Shown here in pieces: positions 44,705 to 53,945 of a stretch of DNA of 64,000 nt. A program made the translations under genes and the position numbers. The notes beneath the pieces are model-generated. The model ran no database searches. It was not told the origin of the DNA and saw only the letters and a list, made by a program, of their open reading frames with translations. Position 1 is the first letter of the stretch. Each line of letters opens with the position of its first letter. Source of the stretch: Gammaproteobacteria bacterium (GTDB lineage: Bacteria; Pseudomonadota; Gammaproteobacteria; CAIRSR01); contig CAUYTY010000228.1 in the NCBI GenBank assembly GCA_963575655.1, forward strand, positions 1 through 64,000, in the 5' to 3' direction.

Positions 44705-46258
44705 ATGTTCGAGGCTGCCGAGTTGGGACGTACCCTCTCCGCTCAGGACTATCGGGAAGAGGTCCCTCTCCTACGAGAGCAACTCTTACAGCTTCAGGAT
44801 GAGCTACGAGACGCCAATTTTTCCGTGATTATCCTGTTTCACGGGGTAGACGGGGCGGGAAAGGGGGAGACTGTCAATCTCCTCAACGCATGGATGGACC
44901 CACGAGGAATCGTTACTCGTGCCTTCGGTGACCCCTCCGACGAAGCGCGGGAGCGTCCCGAGTTTTGGCGTTTCTGGCGGGAACTGCCCCCTAAGGGGCG
45001 GATCGCCCTGTTTTTGAGTTCCTGGTACTCACGTCCGATCCTCGACCATGTCTATGGCCTGACCGAGACCGCGACCTTTGAGCGCTGCCTGAATCGTATC
45101 GTTACCTTCGAGCGGATGTTGGTCGAAGATGGGGCGTTGCTCATTAAGTGTTGGATGCATCTAGGTAAGAAGGCTCAGAAAGGGCGCCTCAAAAGCCTCG
45201 AAAAAGACCCGCGCACCCGCTGGCGCATTACCCAGACCGATTGGAAGCACTTCAATCTCTACGACCGTTTCATCGACGCGTCGGAACATGTCTTGCATCG
45301 AACTGCCACCGGCGAGACCCCGTGGACGATTATTGAAGGGTACGATCCAAACTATCGGGAGATTACGGTGGGACGAATGGTACGCGATGCGATCCGTCGT
45401 CATCTGGAGCAATCCAAGTACCACAACCGATCGGCGCCACCAACGCTCACCCAGAGTTTTACCGCTATCCGTGGAGGTAATGATGCCTCTCGTACTGTTC
45501 TATCCCACCTCGATATGACCCTCGCTGTAGATAAAAAAGAGGACTACAAGGGGCGTTTGGAGGAGCTCCAGGGCAAACTTAACCTTCTATTTCGCCGTGC
45601 CAAGCAGCAACGGCACTCACTCGTGGTGGTTTTCGAGGGCTGGGATGCTGCCGGTAAAGGGGGGACGATCCGCCGGGTAACTGCGGCCTTGGATGCCCGC
45701 GACTACCAAGTTATCCCAATTGCGGCCCCCACGGACGAAGAACAAGCCCACCACTACCTGTGGCGTTTCTGGCGTCACCTACCGCAGGCGGGGAGGGTGA
45801 CCATTTTTGACCGTTCCTGGTACGGTCGGGTGCTTGTGGAGCGCATCGAAGGGTTTGCACCAGAACCCACGTGGATGCGGGCCTATTCAGAAATTACCGA
45901 TTTCGAGGAACAACTCCACGAACATAACATCCTTGTGGTGAAATTCTGGTTGCACGTCACCCAAGAAGAACAACTGCGACGTTTCGAAGAACGTAAAATT
46001 ACTCCCTATAAACATTATAAACTCACCGAAGAAGATTGGCGTAATCGGGAGAAATGGGACCTCTACGACTTTGCCGTTAACGACATGGTCGAACGTACCA
46101 GCACTCGTTTTGCCCCCTGGACCCTGGTCGAAGCCAACGATAAACGTTATGCCCGCATCAAAGTCTTGAAGACGCTCTGCGACCGCCTTGCAATAGTAGT
46201 AGACAAATTGGAAGAACCCAGCCAGAATAAAGAATCAAGCAAAAAACAGAAAACATAA
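44705..46258 (+). CDS. Two-domain PPK2 (polyphosphate:AMP phosphotransferase type)
   Basis: A 517-residue PPK2 protein with two kinase domains in tandem. ATG 44705 is preferred over TTG 44702 because AAGGAGGG stands seven bases before it. Domain 1 has VIILFHGVDGAGKGE (P-loop), then FRFWRELPPKGRIALFL-like lid segments (FWRELPPKGRIAL). Domain 2 has VVFEGWDAAGKGGTIRR, TIFDRSWYGRVLVERIEG and KFWLHVTQEEQLRRF. Two-domain class II members phosphorylate AMP to ADP with polyphosphate. It is followed by ppk1 on the same strand. Domain 1 lacks the RSWYGRVL signature (LSSWYSRPIL), so domain 2 is likely the active one. Confidence 0.9.
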   Translation: MFEAAELGRTLSAQDYREEVPLLREQLLQLQDELRDANFSVIILFHGVDGAGKGETVNLLNAWMDPRGIVTRAFGDPSDEARERPEFWRFWRELPPKGRIALFLSSWYSRPILDHVYGLTETATFERCLNRIVTFERMLVEDGALLIKCWMHLGKKAQKGRLKSLEKDPRTRWRITQTDWKHFNLYDRFIDASEHVLHRTATGETPWTIIEGYDPNYREITVGRMVRDAIRRHLEQSKYHNRSAPPTLTQSFTAIRGGNDASRTVLSHLDMTLAVDKKEDYKGRLEELQGKLNLLFRRAKQQRHSLVVVFEGWDAAGKGGTIRRVTAALDARDYQVIPIAAPTDEEQAHHYLWRFWRHLPQAGRVTIFDRSWYGRVLVERIEGFAPEPTWMRAYSEITDFEEQLHEHNILVVKFWLHVTQEEQLRRFEERKITPYKHYKLTEEDWRNREKWDLYDFAVNDMVERTSTRFAPWTLVEANDKRYARIKVLKTLCDRLAIVVDKLEEPSQNKESSKKQKT

Positions 46259-46470
46259 ACGCAATGTATTATTGTGTGATCATCTACTTCCTCCCGTTGG
46301 CGGGGGGGTGATTACGATTCTACGCCCCAGAGTCGAAAGGGAATTTCCGCTGCGATCCGGGGGCGTTTCGTTCAACTTTCGGCTAATAACTGGCAACCCT
46401 CCGGGTTGCAAAACACAACATCGGGGTTTTTGGCTAGGCACTAGCTAGAACAACTTAATTCGAGAGGACT

Positions 46471-48654
46471 ATGAACGATTCCACATCCAATCCCATTGCT
46501 GCCTCTTCTCCTCTCGCTGGATCCACGATAGATCTAAGTATTCCGGAGTTTTATCTTAATCGGGAGCTGACCTGGCTTTCCTTTAATCGCAGGGTGCTTC
46601 ATGAGGCCCAGGATTCCCGCACCCCTTTATTGGAACGACTCAAGTTTGTAGCCATTGTGGCCGCAAATCTGGATGAATTCTTCATGAAGCGCATCGGGGG
46701 TCTTAAGCAACAGATCGAAGCGAAGGTATGTATGCCAAGCCCCGACGGTCGAACTCCGGTACAACAACTCGCCGAATGCCAGAGGATGGTGCGTGATTTG
46801 GAGGCAACCAAACACGGGGCCATGATAGAGGTGTTACATTTATTGGAGCAGCATGGCATTTTTATTCGTCGCTATATCGATCTGGACGATGCCACTAAGG
46901 CAGGGCTACGTGAACACTACATCAATAATATATTTCCGCTAGTCACGCCGTTGGCTATGGACCCGGCCCATCCTTTTCCCTTCGTTTCTAATCTGGCGCT
47001 CAATCTGTTGGTGACCCTGCGCTTCCCCGGCGATAGCGAGACGTATCTAGCGCGGGTCAAAGTACCGATACGTAGCGGGATTGCACCGCGTTTTCTCCAG
47101 GTGGGAGATAGCCACACCTATGTAACCCTTGAGGATGTCATGATCAACAACCTGGATCTTTTATTCCCAGGGATGAAGGTCCACGCCTGTGAGATGTTTC
47201 GAATAACCCGTAATGCTAATGTAGAACGAGATGAAGAAGAGGCCGACGATCTGCTGGAGATGATCGAATCCGAATTGCGTGACCGTCAATTTGCCCCAAT
47301 TGTGCGTTTGGAGGTTATGCAAGGCATCGGTGCGATTCATCGTGGGATGTTGGCGGCAGAGTTGGGGTTAAATGAGGTCAATGAGGTCTATGAGGTAGCG
47401 GGTATGATGGCCCCGCGCGATTTGATGCAACTCGCAGCCCTCGAACGCCCTGGATTGCGCGATGTCGTACACCATCCTATTGACAATCCACGCCTCCAGG
47501 ATCCGCGTAGTATTTTCTATATCATCCGTGATGGTGGGCCGATTCTACTTCAACACCCATACGAGTCTTTTGCTACCTCGGTGGAGCGTTTTCTGCGTAC
47601 CGCTGCTGAAGACCCCAAGGTGCTGGCGATCAAAATGACGCTTTACCGCACCTCTGCGGATTCTCGTATCATCGCCTATCTCATTAATGCCTCCCGCAAG
47701 GGAAAACAGGTATCGGTGTTGGTGGAGGTCAAAGCGCGTTTTGATGAAGCGGCCAATATCCAGTGGGTACGGCGCCTGGAAATGGAGGGGATTCATGTTA
47801 CCTATGGAGTCATCGGCCTCAAGACTCACACCAAGGTGATCTTGGTGGTGCGTAAGGATTTTGACCGTCTGCGCCGTTATGTTCATATTGGTACCGGTAA
47901 TTACCATGCCGGGACGGCGCGTCTCTATACTGACTTCGGTATGCTTACTTGCGATACCGCCATTGGTCAGGATATTAGTGAACTCTTCAATTTTCTTACG
48001 GGTTATTCGCCGCCGCGTAGTTATCGGAAACTCCTGGTGGCCCCCTATACTCTCAAGAATTCTTTGTTGGGACGTATCGAGCGAGAAATAAAATTACACC
48101 GCTCCGATAATCACGGTTGCATTCAATTCAAGATGAATGCCTTGGAAGATCAAGACATCGTAGCGGCGTTGTATCGTGCGTCTCAAGCGGGGGTAAAAAT
48201 AGACCTTATTGTGCGTGATACCTGTCGCCTACGTCCAGGGGTTCCTGGGGTTAGCGAAAATATTCGAGTTCAGAGTATCGTGGGCCGTTTTCTGGAGCAC
48301 AGTCGTATCTTCTATTTCCGTAACGGAGGCGATGAGGAGTATTACATCGGTTCTGCGGATTGCATGAAACGCAATTTGGAGAGCCGCGTGGAGGTGGTAG
48401 CACCGGTAGAGGATAAGCGATTACGTGAGGATCTTCGTCTGGTTCTAGATATTCAGCTTAACGATCGACGCAATGCCTGGGATATGCAACCCGATGGCAG
48501 CTATCTGCAACGCACCATGGGTGAAGAAGAATCGCTGGGTACGCAAGAACAATTGATCGAACTGGCTAATAATCGATCCAAAGCCGTGGCCAAACGTAAA
48601 CGCAAGAAATTCCGCAGCAAGATGTTGCACCGATTTCTTGGAGAAGGGATCTGA
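46471..48654 (+). CDS. ppk: Polyphosphate kinase 1
   Basis: PPK1, 727 residues, the membrane-associated enzyme that makes polyphosphate from ATP. It starts with FYLNRELTWLSFNRRVLHEA and has the two phosphorylated-histidine segments: IGLKTHTKVILVVR (His435 of E. coli) and GRFLEHSRIFYFRNG (His592 region). The tail is KAVAKRKRKKFRSKM. ATG 46471 has GAGAGGA close upstream. Adjacent to the two-domain PPK2, so polymer synthesis and use are encoded together, as expected for a sulfur bacterium storing polyphosphate. No exopolyphosphatase follows. Confidence 0.96.
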   Translation: MNDSTSNPIAASSPLAGSTIDLSIPEFYLNRELTWLSFNRRVLHEAQDSRTPLLERLKFVAIVAANLDEFFMKRIGGLKQQIEAKVCMPSPDGRTPVQQLAECQRMVRDLEATKHGAMIEVLHLLEQHGIFIRRYIDLDDATKAGLREHYINNIFPLVTPLAMDPAHPFPFVSNLALNLLVTLRFPGDSETYLARVKVPIRSGIAPRFLQVGDSHTYVTLEDVMINNLDLLFPGMKVHACEMFRITRNANVERDEEEADDLLEMIESELRDRQFAPIVRLEVMQGIGAIHRGMLAAELGLNEVNEVYEVAGMMAPRDLMQLAALERPGLRDVVHHPIDNPRLQDPRSIFYIIRDGGPILLQHPYESFATSVERFLRTAAEDPKVLAIKMTLYRTSADSRIIAYLINASRKGKQVSVLVEVKARFDEAANIQWVRRLEMEGIHVTYGVIGLKTHTKVILVVRKDFDRLRRYVHIGTGNYHAGTARLYTDFGMLTCDTAIGQDISELFNFLTGYSPPRSYRKLLVAPYTLKNSLLGRIEREIKLHRSDNHGCIQFKMNALEDQDIVAALYRASQAGVKIDLIVRDTCRLRPGVPGVSENIRVQSIVGRFLEHSRIFYFRNGGDEEYYIGSADCMKRNLESRVEVVAPVEDKRLREDLRLVLDIQLNDRRNAWDMQPDGSYLQRTMGEEESLGTQEQLIELANNRSKAVAKRKRKKFRSKMLHRFLGEGI

Positions 48655-48730
48655 AAGGTTTTAGATGCTATTTTCTTCCTCCTTTCGATACTGAATCCAG
48701 TTTAATGGTAATCGTCTAATTGCTTACTCT

Positions 48731-48749
48731 CCCTCCCACCGAGGGAGGG
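48731..48749. terminator. Hairpin between ppk and the RND adaptor gene
   Basis: CCCTCCC (48731-48737) and GGGAGGG (48743-48749) form a 7-bp stem with a 5-base loop in the short convergent gap. No T-run follows, so it is only a candidate terminator. Confidence 0.4.
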
Positions 48750-48773
48750 TGAACGGTTACCCTCCATGCAGTT

Positions 48774-50177
48774 TTATTGTGGACTATGTTGTTTCCCTCC
48801 CTTACGTGAATGATTCATTCCTTCGGGACGAGTCCCCGGAGCCCGAGTCTCACCAGTGGGTCGATCGATACCCGCGCCACTTCCGACAGCTAATTCTATG
48901 CGAGCCCCCTCGCGGAGCTTGTCCAAACCGTCCACGACCACTCGATCACCAGGCAGGATTCCCTCTTCTACGGTCACCCGATTACCTTCACTGGGACCTA
49001 GGCGTATTGAACGTACTGTGACCGTTTGATCTTCGCGTACTAAATAGACGAAAACCCCTTGTGTCCCGCGCTGGATTGCCGCACTTGGCAGGGTTGTAAC
49101 TCCCCGCAATGTATCCAAGCGCAGACGAACCGTCACGAATTGATTGGGAAAAAGGTTCTCATCCCGATTAGAGAATTGTGCCTTAAGTTTAATCGTACCG
49201 GTCGCGGGATCGATCTGATTATCCACGGTTAGCAAGGTTCCTTCCGCTAAACGAGTGCTGCCGTTACGGTTCCACGCCTCTACTGGTAACGTGATTCCGG
49301 TGTGTAGGGATTTCATCAGCGTGGGCAATCGGTCTTCAGGCAGGGGAAAGACAACCGTAATAGGCTGAAGTTGGGTAATTACCACCAATCCATTTTGATC
49401 GTTGGTATGGATAAGATTGCCGGGGTCCACCTGACGTAGGCCAATCCGTCCGCTAATGGGAGCAGTGATCTGACAGTAAGAAAGTTGGAGGCGCGCACTT
49501 TCAATTTGGGCCTGATCCACTTTGTGGGTGGCCTGATACTGATGTACGAGGGCAGCTTGGGTGTCAAGCTGTTGTTTTGCGATGGAATCTTCTTTAAACA
49601 GGCCGCGATAGCGGGCAAGGTCGACCTGAGCGTTTTGTAGTAGTGCTTCATCGCGAGCAAGTTGGGCCTGCGCCTGGTCTAATTGGACCTGGAAGGGACG
49701 CGGGTCGATCTCCGCCAAGGTGTCGCCGGCCTTGACCATCTGCCCTTCCCGAAACAAGATCTTGGTCAGTTGACCCTCCACGCGAGTGTGCAATACCACG
49801 GTATTAAGCGCAGTAACCGTACCCAAACCGTCAAGATAGAGGGCAACATCCGCCACCACCGCTGTAGCCACCGCCACTGGTGGAAGCCGCAATTTTCCCG
49901 CTCCCATCCCTTTTCCGGATTGCGGGGTAGCAGGCCCCTCATCGGAATGAGAAGAGAGGTAATAGTAATATCCACCACCACCAACCAGAGAAAGCAGCAG
50001 CCACCAGAGGAGTGCGCGACGCTTCCGATGCCGCTTAGGGACGAAAGAGGATTCGTTGGAGGGAGCGATCGTCGGAGGGGCCGCTTGGTCTGGCTCGGGA
50101 GTTACGGTGTCGTTCATCAGAGAGTTATGCACAGAGTAGTGGTAACGCCCACTTGGATGCTGATTTTGGAAATCCAT
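48774..50177 (-). CDS. RND efflux periplasmic adaptor (MdtA-like)
   Basis: A 467-residue membrane fusion protein. The N-terminal cytoplasmic part is followed by a helix (RALLWWLLLSLVGGGGYYYY, about residues 53-73), then a lipoyl-type domain (ITLP.. VEGQLTKILFREGQMVKAGD and SGRIGLRQVDPGNLI), a helical hairpin with heptads (QLDQAQAQLARDEALLQNAQ), and beta-barrel and proximal domains. The GDTLAEIDPRPFQVQLDQAQ stretch is typical of MdtA/AcrA. No RND pump or outer-membrane gene is within the window; the neighbours are ppk and small hypotheticals. The start is uncertain: the ATG at 50177 lacks a ribosome site, and 50117 is another in-frame ATG. Confidence 0.88.
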   Translation of the reverse strand: MDFQNQHPSGRYHYSVHNSLMNDTVTPEPDQAAPPTIAPSNESSFVPKRHRKRRALLWWLLLSLVGGGGYYYYLSSHSDEGPATPQSGKGMGAGKLRLPPVAVATAVVADVALYLDGLGTVTALNTVVLHTRVEGQLTKILFREGQMVKAGDTLAEIDPRPFQVQLDQAQAQLARDEALLQNAQVDLARYRGLFKEDSIAKQQLDTQAALVHQYQATHKVDQAQIESARLQLSYCQITAPISGRIGLRQVDPGNLIHTNDQNGLVVITQLQPITVVFPLPEDRLPTLMKSLHTGITLPVEAWNRNGSTRLAEGTLLTVDNQIDPATGTIKLKAQFSNRDENLFPNQFVTVRLRLDTLRGVTTLPSAAIQRGTQGVFVYLVREDQTVTVRSIRLGPSEGNRVTVEEGILPGDRVVVDGLDKLREGARIELAVGSGAGIDRPTGETRAPGTRPEGMNHSRKGGKQHSPQ

Positions 50178-50531
50178 TTCAGTCTGTTTTGTGGGCTATG
50201 AGCGGCTAGCCTAGCATACAAATCAGCTTGTTACATGAAAGGCTACAGCCATCAGCACTTCCTACCTAGCGCCTGACCATTGGCCCTATAATGGGTTTAT
50301 TTCATGTGATTAGTGAGGTATTCTGGGACCTAAAAATTGCAGCAAGTCTGTGCTTTCTTGGTTAGAGTGATCCGGTAGAATGGCCCGTGATTTTCTGGTT
50401 ACACACGCAGGTGAGGATCGATTTCACTCCTCATCGAATCCACATACCACCACTATCCAGCCGTAGATAAGATTTCCTTCTTCTCGAGGGGGGGGGAATA
50501 ACCGGTTGCCAATTATTTTGGAGACAGCAAA
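50178..50531. other. Intergenic region between adaptor and membrane-protein genes
   Basis: About 350 bases between divergent genes with no supported gene. It has a TATAAT-like box (about 50287) and a run of nine G (50488-50496). Likely holds both promoters. Confidence 0.45.
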
Positions 50532-50927
50532 ATGTCGAAGCGTGCAGGTCTGGCCATTCTTGCAGTATTTGTTATCGGTTCGCTCCTCGATTTCGTACTT
50601 CACGGAATACTACTTCGATCAACGTATGAAGCCACGGCATATCTGTGGCGTCCTATGAAAGATATGAATTTACCCCTTATCTATGCCGTGATGCTCGTAT
50701 TTTCTGTCTGTTTCGTGGCTATCTACGGGCTATTGGTCGATAATAAATCAGTGTGGTCAGGCATTAAACTGGGGTTTCTCTTTGGTTTGACGACTGGGGT
50801 AAGCATGGGTTTTGGTTCGTATAGTTACATGCCAATTCCCCTGACGCTTGCCGTGAGTTGGTGTGTAGGGAGCTTGGTCGAGATTACGATAGCGGGGGCC
50901 ATTGTCGGGGCCATTATGCGCGATTGA
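50532..50927 (+). CDS. Small integral membrane protein, unknown function
   Basis: A 131-residue hydrophobic protein with four predicted membrane helices (about 6-26, 47-68, 77-95 and 103-126). The first helix ends in DFVLHGILLRSTYEATAYLW, a pattern with His and Trp residues seen in small conserved membrane proteins. No enzyme motif. ATG 50532 follows GGAGACAGCAAA, a fair ribosome site. The next gene starts 11 bases after its stop, so they are likely co-transcribed. Function not recognised. Confidence 0.7.
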   Translation: MSKRAGLAILAVFVIGSLLDFVLHGILLRSTYEATAYLWRPMKDMNLPLIYAVMLVFSVCFVAIYGLLVDNKSVWSGIKLGFLFGLTTGVSMGFGSYSYMPIPLTLAVSWCVGSLVEITIAGAIVGAIMRD

Positions 50928-50937
50928 GCAGCAAGCA

Positions 50938-51564
50938 ATGTTCAAACTGAAAACCGGTGCGATCGTTCTGGCGTTGACAGTGACGCTTATATTTTTGCTT
51001 CGGACCGGGGGAACAACGGAAGAGGTCGCGATAGCGACGGATGGATGTCGTGCTACCGAAGAATCCCAGGAACAACTCAAGACCACTACCTCTGAACTAG
51101 AGCAGATCCGTCGAGATTTTCAGATTGCCAAGGAGCGCATCAGCATTCTGGAAAAGAGTTGGGCTCCCACGGAACCTCGGATCGCCGATGCGCAACGTCC
51201 CGGTTTTGATTTCCAGGAAGGACATGATATAACCCGCGAAGACATCGATCGGATACGCACCGAAAAAGAACGTTGCGCAGGCGATCGGGCACATCTGGAT
51301 GATGTGGCTGTGCGTTACCAGACGAGTCAGACCCAACTCTATAACCTCCAGCAGCGTCTACGTGAGACTGAAATCTCGATAGCGGTCATTACCCGCGAAC
51401 GAAACGACCTCAAAACTCGCTACAACAGGCTCAGGACAGAACTGAATACCGTGCTCCAAGAAAGCGACCAACCATATCTGACACGAACTGAGAAAGTCTC
51501 TGAGAAAGTTTCGGACGATTGGGATAATCAAAAAATCCAGAATCGTCAGGATGAACAGAAGTAA
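50938..51564 (+). CDS. Membrane-anchored coiled-coil protein, unknown function
   Basis: A 208-residue protein. A single N-terminal helix (AIVLALTVTLIFLLRTG) anchors it. The rest is charged and strongly helical with heptad spacing (EQLKTTTSELEQIRRDFQIA and YNLQQRLRETEISIAVITRE), so a long coiled coil in the periplasm or cytoplasm is predicted. Two isolated cysteines are present. ATG 50938 is preferred; the frame also opens at 50902 inside the preceding gene. Likely co-transcribed with it. No homologue recognised. Confidence 0.6.
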   Translation: MFKLKTGAIVLALTVTLIFLLRTGGTTEEVAIATDGCRATEESQEQLKTTTSELEQIRRDFQIAKERISILEKSWAPTEPRIADAQRPGFDFQEGHDITREDIDRIRTEKERCAGDRAHLDDVAVRYQTSQTQLYNLQQRLRETEISIAVITRERNDLKTRYNRLRTELNTVLQESDQPYLTRTEKVSEKVSDDWDNQKIQNRQDEQK

Positions 51565-51639
51565 TAGACATTAGATGTTATCCGAAATATCCCCTCTCCC
51601 AAAGGGAGAGGGGAGTTGATGGGTTTCGAATAATGTCTA
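51565..51639. repeat. Family A element, short copy
   Basis: TAGACATTAGATGTTATCCG at the left and GGGTTTCGAATAATGTCTA at the right bound 75 bp, the core being a CCCTCTCCC/GGGAGAGGG hairpin. Starts two bases past the stop of the coiled-coil gene. A family B copy starts one base later. Confidence 0.75.
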
Positions 51640-51640
51640 T

Positions 51641-51809
51641 TAACCAAAATTGCCACCGGGAAACATGGTTCAGCCGTCGTTTCTGTAGGAATTTCCGGAA
51701 TTCAGCCGCTGTGGATGATTTAGTCGGTGACTCATGTCCCTGTGTCCTATATTCCGGTAACCCCTGTCAGAATGACGAAGTGACGGGTTATAGGCAGCAG
51801 CTTGGGTTA
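51641..51809. repeat. Family B element, long copy
   Basis: TAACCAAAATTGCCACC at the left and GGCAGCAGCTTGGGTTA at the right bound 169 bp. The inside has ATTCCGG-containing palindromes as in the remnants at 3505 and 5945. Together with the family A copy it fills most of the space before prfB. No other gene is seen between 51565 and 51950. Confidence 0.7.
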
Positions 51810-51950
51810 GGTACGTGATGTAACCGCTCACTCCCTCCTCTCGTTGAGAAAGAGAATGAGTGATTGCTTTCGGGTTAACCGCGCGCCTCTCAGATAGAGT
51901 GGGCATTTCCTAAACCAAGACCATACGATAATTAACAAGGATTACCCCAA

Positions 51951-53049
51951 ATGCTCGAACTCAATCCAATTTTCAATCGTATCAAAGATCTCGAAGGACG
52001 CAGTCGTGTCCTGAGGGGGTATCTTTGACTACGATACCAAACACGACCGTCTCATCGAAGTATTGCGCGAATTAGAAGACTCGAAGGTTTGGAATGACCC
52101 AGAGCGGGCGCAGGCCTTGGGTCGAGAACGTGCCCAACTTGAACAAATCGTGGCAACGCTGGGTGATCTCAGTGAACGCCTTGATGAAGCACGCGAATTA
52201 CTAGATCTGGCCGGGGCAGAAGGTGATGAAGCCGCTGTGGAGGCCATTATCCTCGACCTCGATCGTGTTGAGGAACGGGTCGTGGCCTTGGAGCTTCAGC
52301 GTATGTTTTCTGGCGCCATGGATGCCCACAATTCATTTTTGGACATTCAATCAGGGTCCGGCGGTACCGAGGCCCAGGATTGGGCCGAGATGCTGCTACG
52401 CATGTATCTACGCTGGGGGGAACGGCGTAATTTCGGGGTCGAGGTCATGGAAGTTACTGGAGGTGAGGTCGCGGGTATTAAAGGCGCCACGCTACGCTTC
52501 GAGGGTTCCTACGCCTACGGTTGGCTACGCACCGAAACCGGTATCCACCGCTTGGTACGTAAATCTCCCTTCGATTCTGGAAATCGTCGTCACACGTCAT
52601 TTGCCTCGGTATTTGCTTATCCTGAGGTCGATGAGGATTTCACCGTCGATATTAATCCTGCCGACCTCAAGGTGGATACCTATCGTTCCAGTGGGGCCGG
52701 TGGTCAACACGTCAACAAAACTGAATCGGCGATTCGTATTACTCACGTTCCGTCGGGCATTGTGGTCCAATGCCAGAGTGAACGTTCGCAACACAAAAAT
52801 CGCTCCAAGGCGATGTCTCAGCTCAAGGCAAAACTCTACGAGCGCGAAATTCGTAAACAGCAGACGGAAAAACAGGCCATGGAAGATTCTAAATCTGACA
52901 TCGGTTGGGGCCATCAGATCCGTTCCTACGTCTTGGACCAATCCCGAGTTAAGGATCTGCGCACCAATATCGAACGTGGCGATCCCGATAAGGTCCTCGA
53001 TGGTGATCTCGATGAATTTATCGAGGCCAGCCTAAAGAGCGGTTTGTAA
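51951..53049 (+). CDS. prfB: Peptide chain release factor 2, made by programmed +1 frameshift
   Basis: RF2, which ends translation at UGA and UAA. The gene begins at ATG 51951; 25 codons lead to an in-frame TGA (52026-52028). The ribosome must shift +1 at CTT-TGA-C and continue from 52027, giving 365 residues, exactly the E. coli length. Domain II has the stop-codon recognition tripeptide SPF ([16 protein letters not shown]) and the catalytic GGQ loop ([17 protein letters not shown]). The shift lets RF2 control its own level through UGA. A plain ORF search would miss the first 37 codons and start at 52063. lysS does not follow. Confidence 0.97.
52014..52029 (+). promoter_or_regulatory. RF2 +1 frameshift signal
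   Basis: AGGGGG (52014-52019), a Shine-Dalgarno-like sequence, then TAT CTT TGA C: the same 16-base arrangement as in E. coli prfB. The internal Shine-Dalgarno pairing, slippery CTT codon and slow UGA stop together drive the shift when RF2 is scarce. Confidence 0.97.
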
Positions 53050-53217
53050 GGTGATGAGGGCCAGGGTGCGCAAATAGATTCATCGTTTGCGCACCTGGAA
53101 TCAATCTAGTCAGTGAATAAACAATCTACCCACCTGCGGACTTATGTTCGAAGTACAATTCTTATCAATCGTCCTATTCCACTAGTTCTACATCCGTCTC
53201 TCAGTGGTTCCCATTCG

Positions 53218-53943
53218 TTAATTATTGCACGTCGGAAACAAAGCGGAGAGTAAGAACGATTCCAACAATGATTGCAAACGTGGCCCCACTGGCGATGCGC
53301 TCATGGGTAATTCGGGGAGACAGTAGATGGTCGGCCCCAACCAACGCTGGAGATCTGCGGCGTTATCCATTCCTGGGACCGGGGCAGCCCCGCAACGATT
53401 GAGAATTACCGCAGCAAGACGCAATCCTCGCGCAGTAATGGCCTCCACCGTAAGCAGGGTATGGTTGAGGCAACCCAAACGGTCTGCAACAACGAGTACT
53501 ACAGGCAATCCCAAAGCAACGGCCAGTTCGGCGTTGCGCACGCCTGGGGCCAATGGACTCAGGAATCCACCCGCCCCCTCTACCCACAAGAAATCTCCAC
53601 ACTCGACTCCAGCGCGACAGGCCGTCGTAAGGTCATCAAGGGTGAGCGAAAGCCCGACCAATGTGGCCGCTCGTTCCGGGGAGAGCGGGGCTGCCAAGGG
53701 CCACGGACAGACTCGAGCCAAAGCTTCGCGATTCCCCGCCGCCTGTTGAAGGGCTTCGGCGTCAGCGGGCAGGAGAAGCCCCGTCGTTGTCTCATGACAC
53801 CCCGACTCCAGCGGCTTTCTGGGGCGTACGACCACCCTCTGTGCCGTTAGATGCCCAATCACCGCAACCCCCAGCGCGGTCTTTCCAACCCCGGTATCGG
53901 TGGCCGTGACGAACAAACCGCGTGATGGCTGTTTGATTCCCAT
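53218..53943 (-). CDS. bioD: Dethiobiotin synthetase
   Basis: BioD, 241 residues, ATP-dependent carboxylation of DAPA to dethiobiotin. P-loop FVTATDTGVGKTALGVAVIG, then KPLESGC, the VEGAGGFLSPL glycine loop, and LGLPVVLVVADRLGCLNHTL with ILN further on. ATG 53943 is chosen since it starts just before the P-loop strand and three bases after the TauE-type gene stop. The frame extends far upstream into that gene without meaning. The other bio genes are not in the window; the tight link to a TauE/SafE permease may be chance. Confidence 0.93.
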   Translation of the reverse strand: MGIKQPSRGLFVTATDTGVGKTALGVAVIGHLTAQRVVVRPRKPLESGCHETTTGLLLPADAEALQQAAGNREALARVCPWPLAAPLSPERAATLVGLSLTLDDLTTACRAGVECGDFLWVEGAGGFLSPLAPGVRNAELAVALGLPVVLVVADRLGCLNHTLLTVEAITARGLRLAAVILNRCGAAPVPGMDNAADLQRWLGPTIYCLPELPMSASPVGPRLQSLLESFLLSALFPTCNN

Positions 53944-53945
53944 AG

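Noticed and set aside
48026-48044. TTATCGGAAACTC inside ppk as a family A end
   Set aside because: It is in conserved coding sequence (SYRKLL of polyphosphate kinase) and has no paired end.
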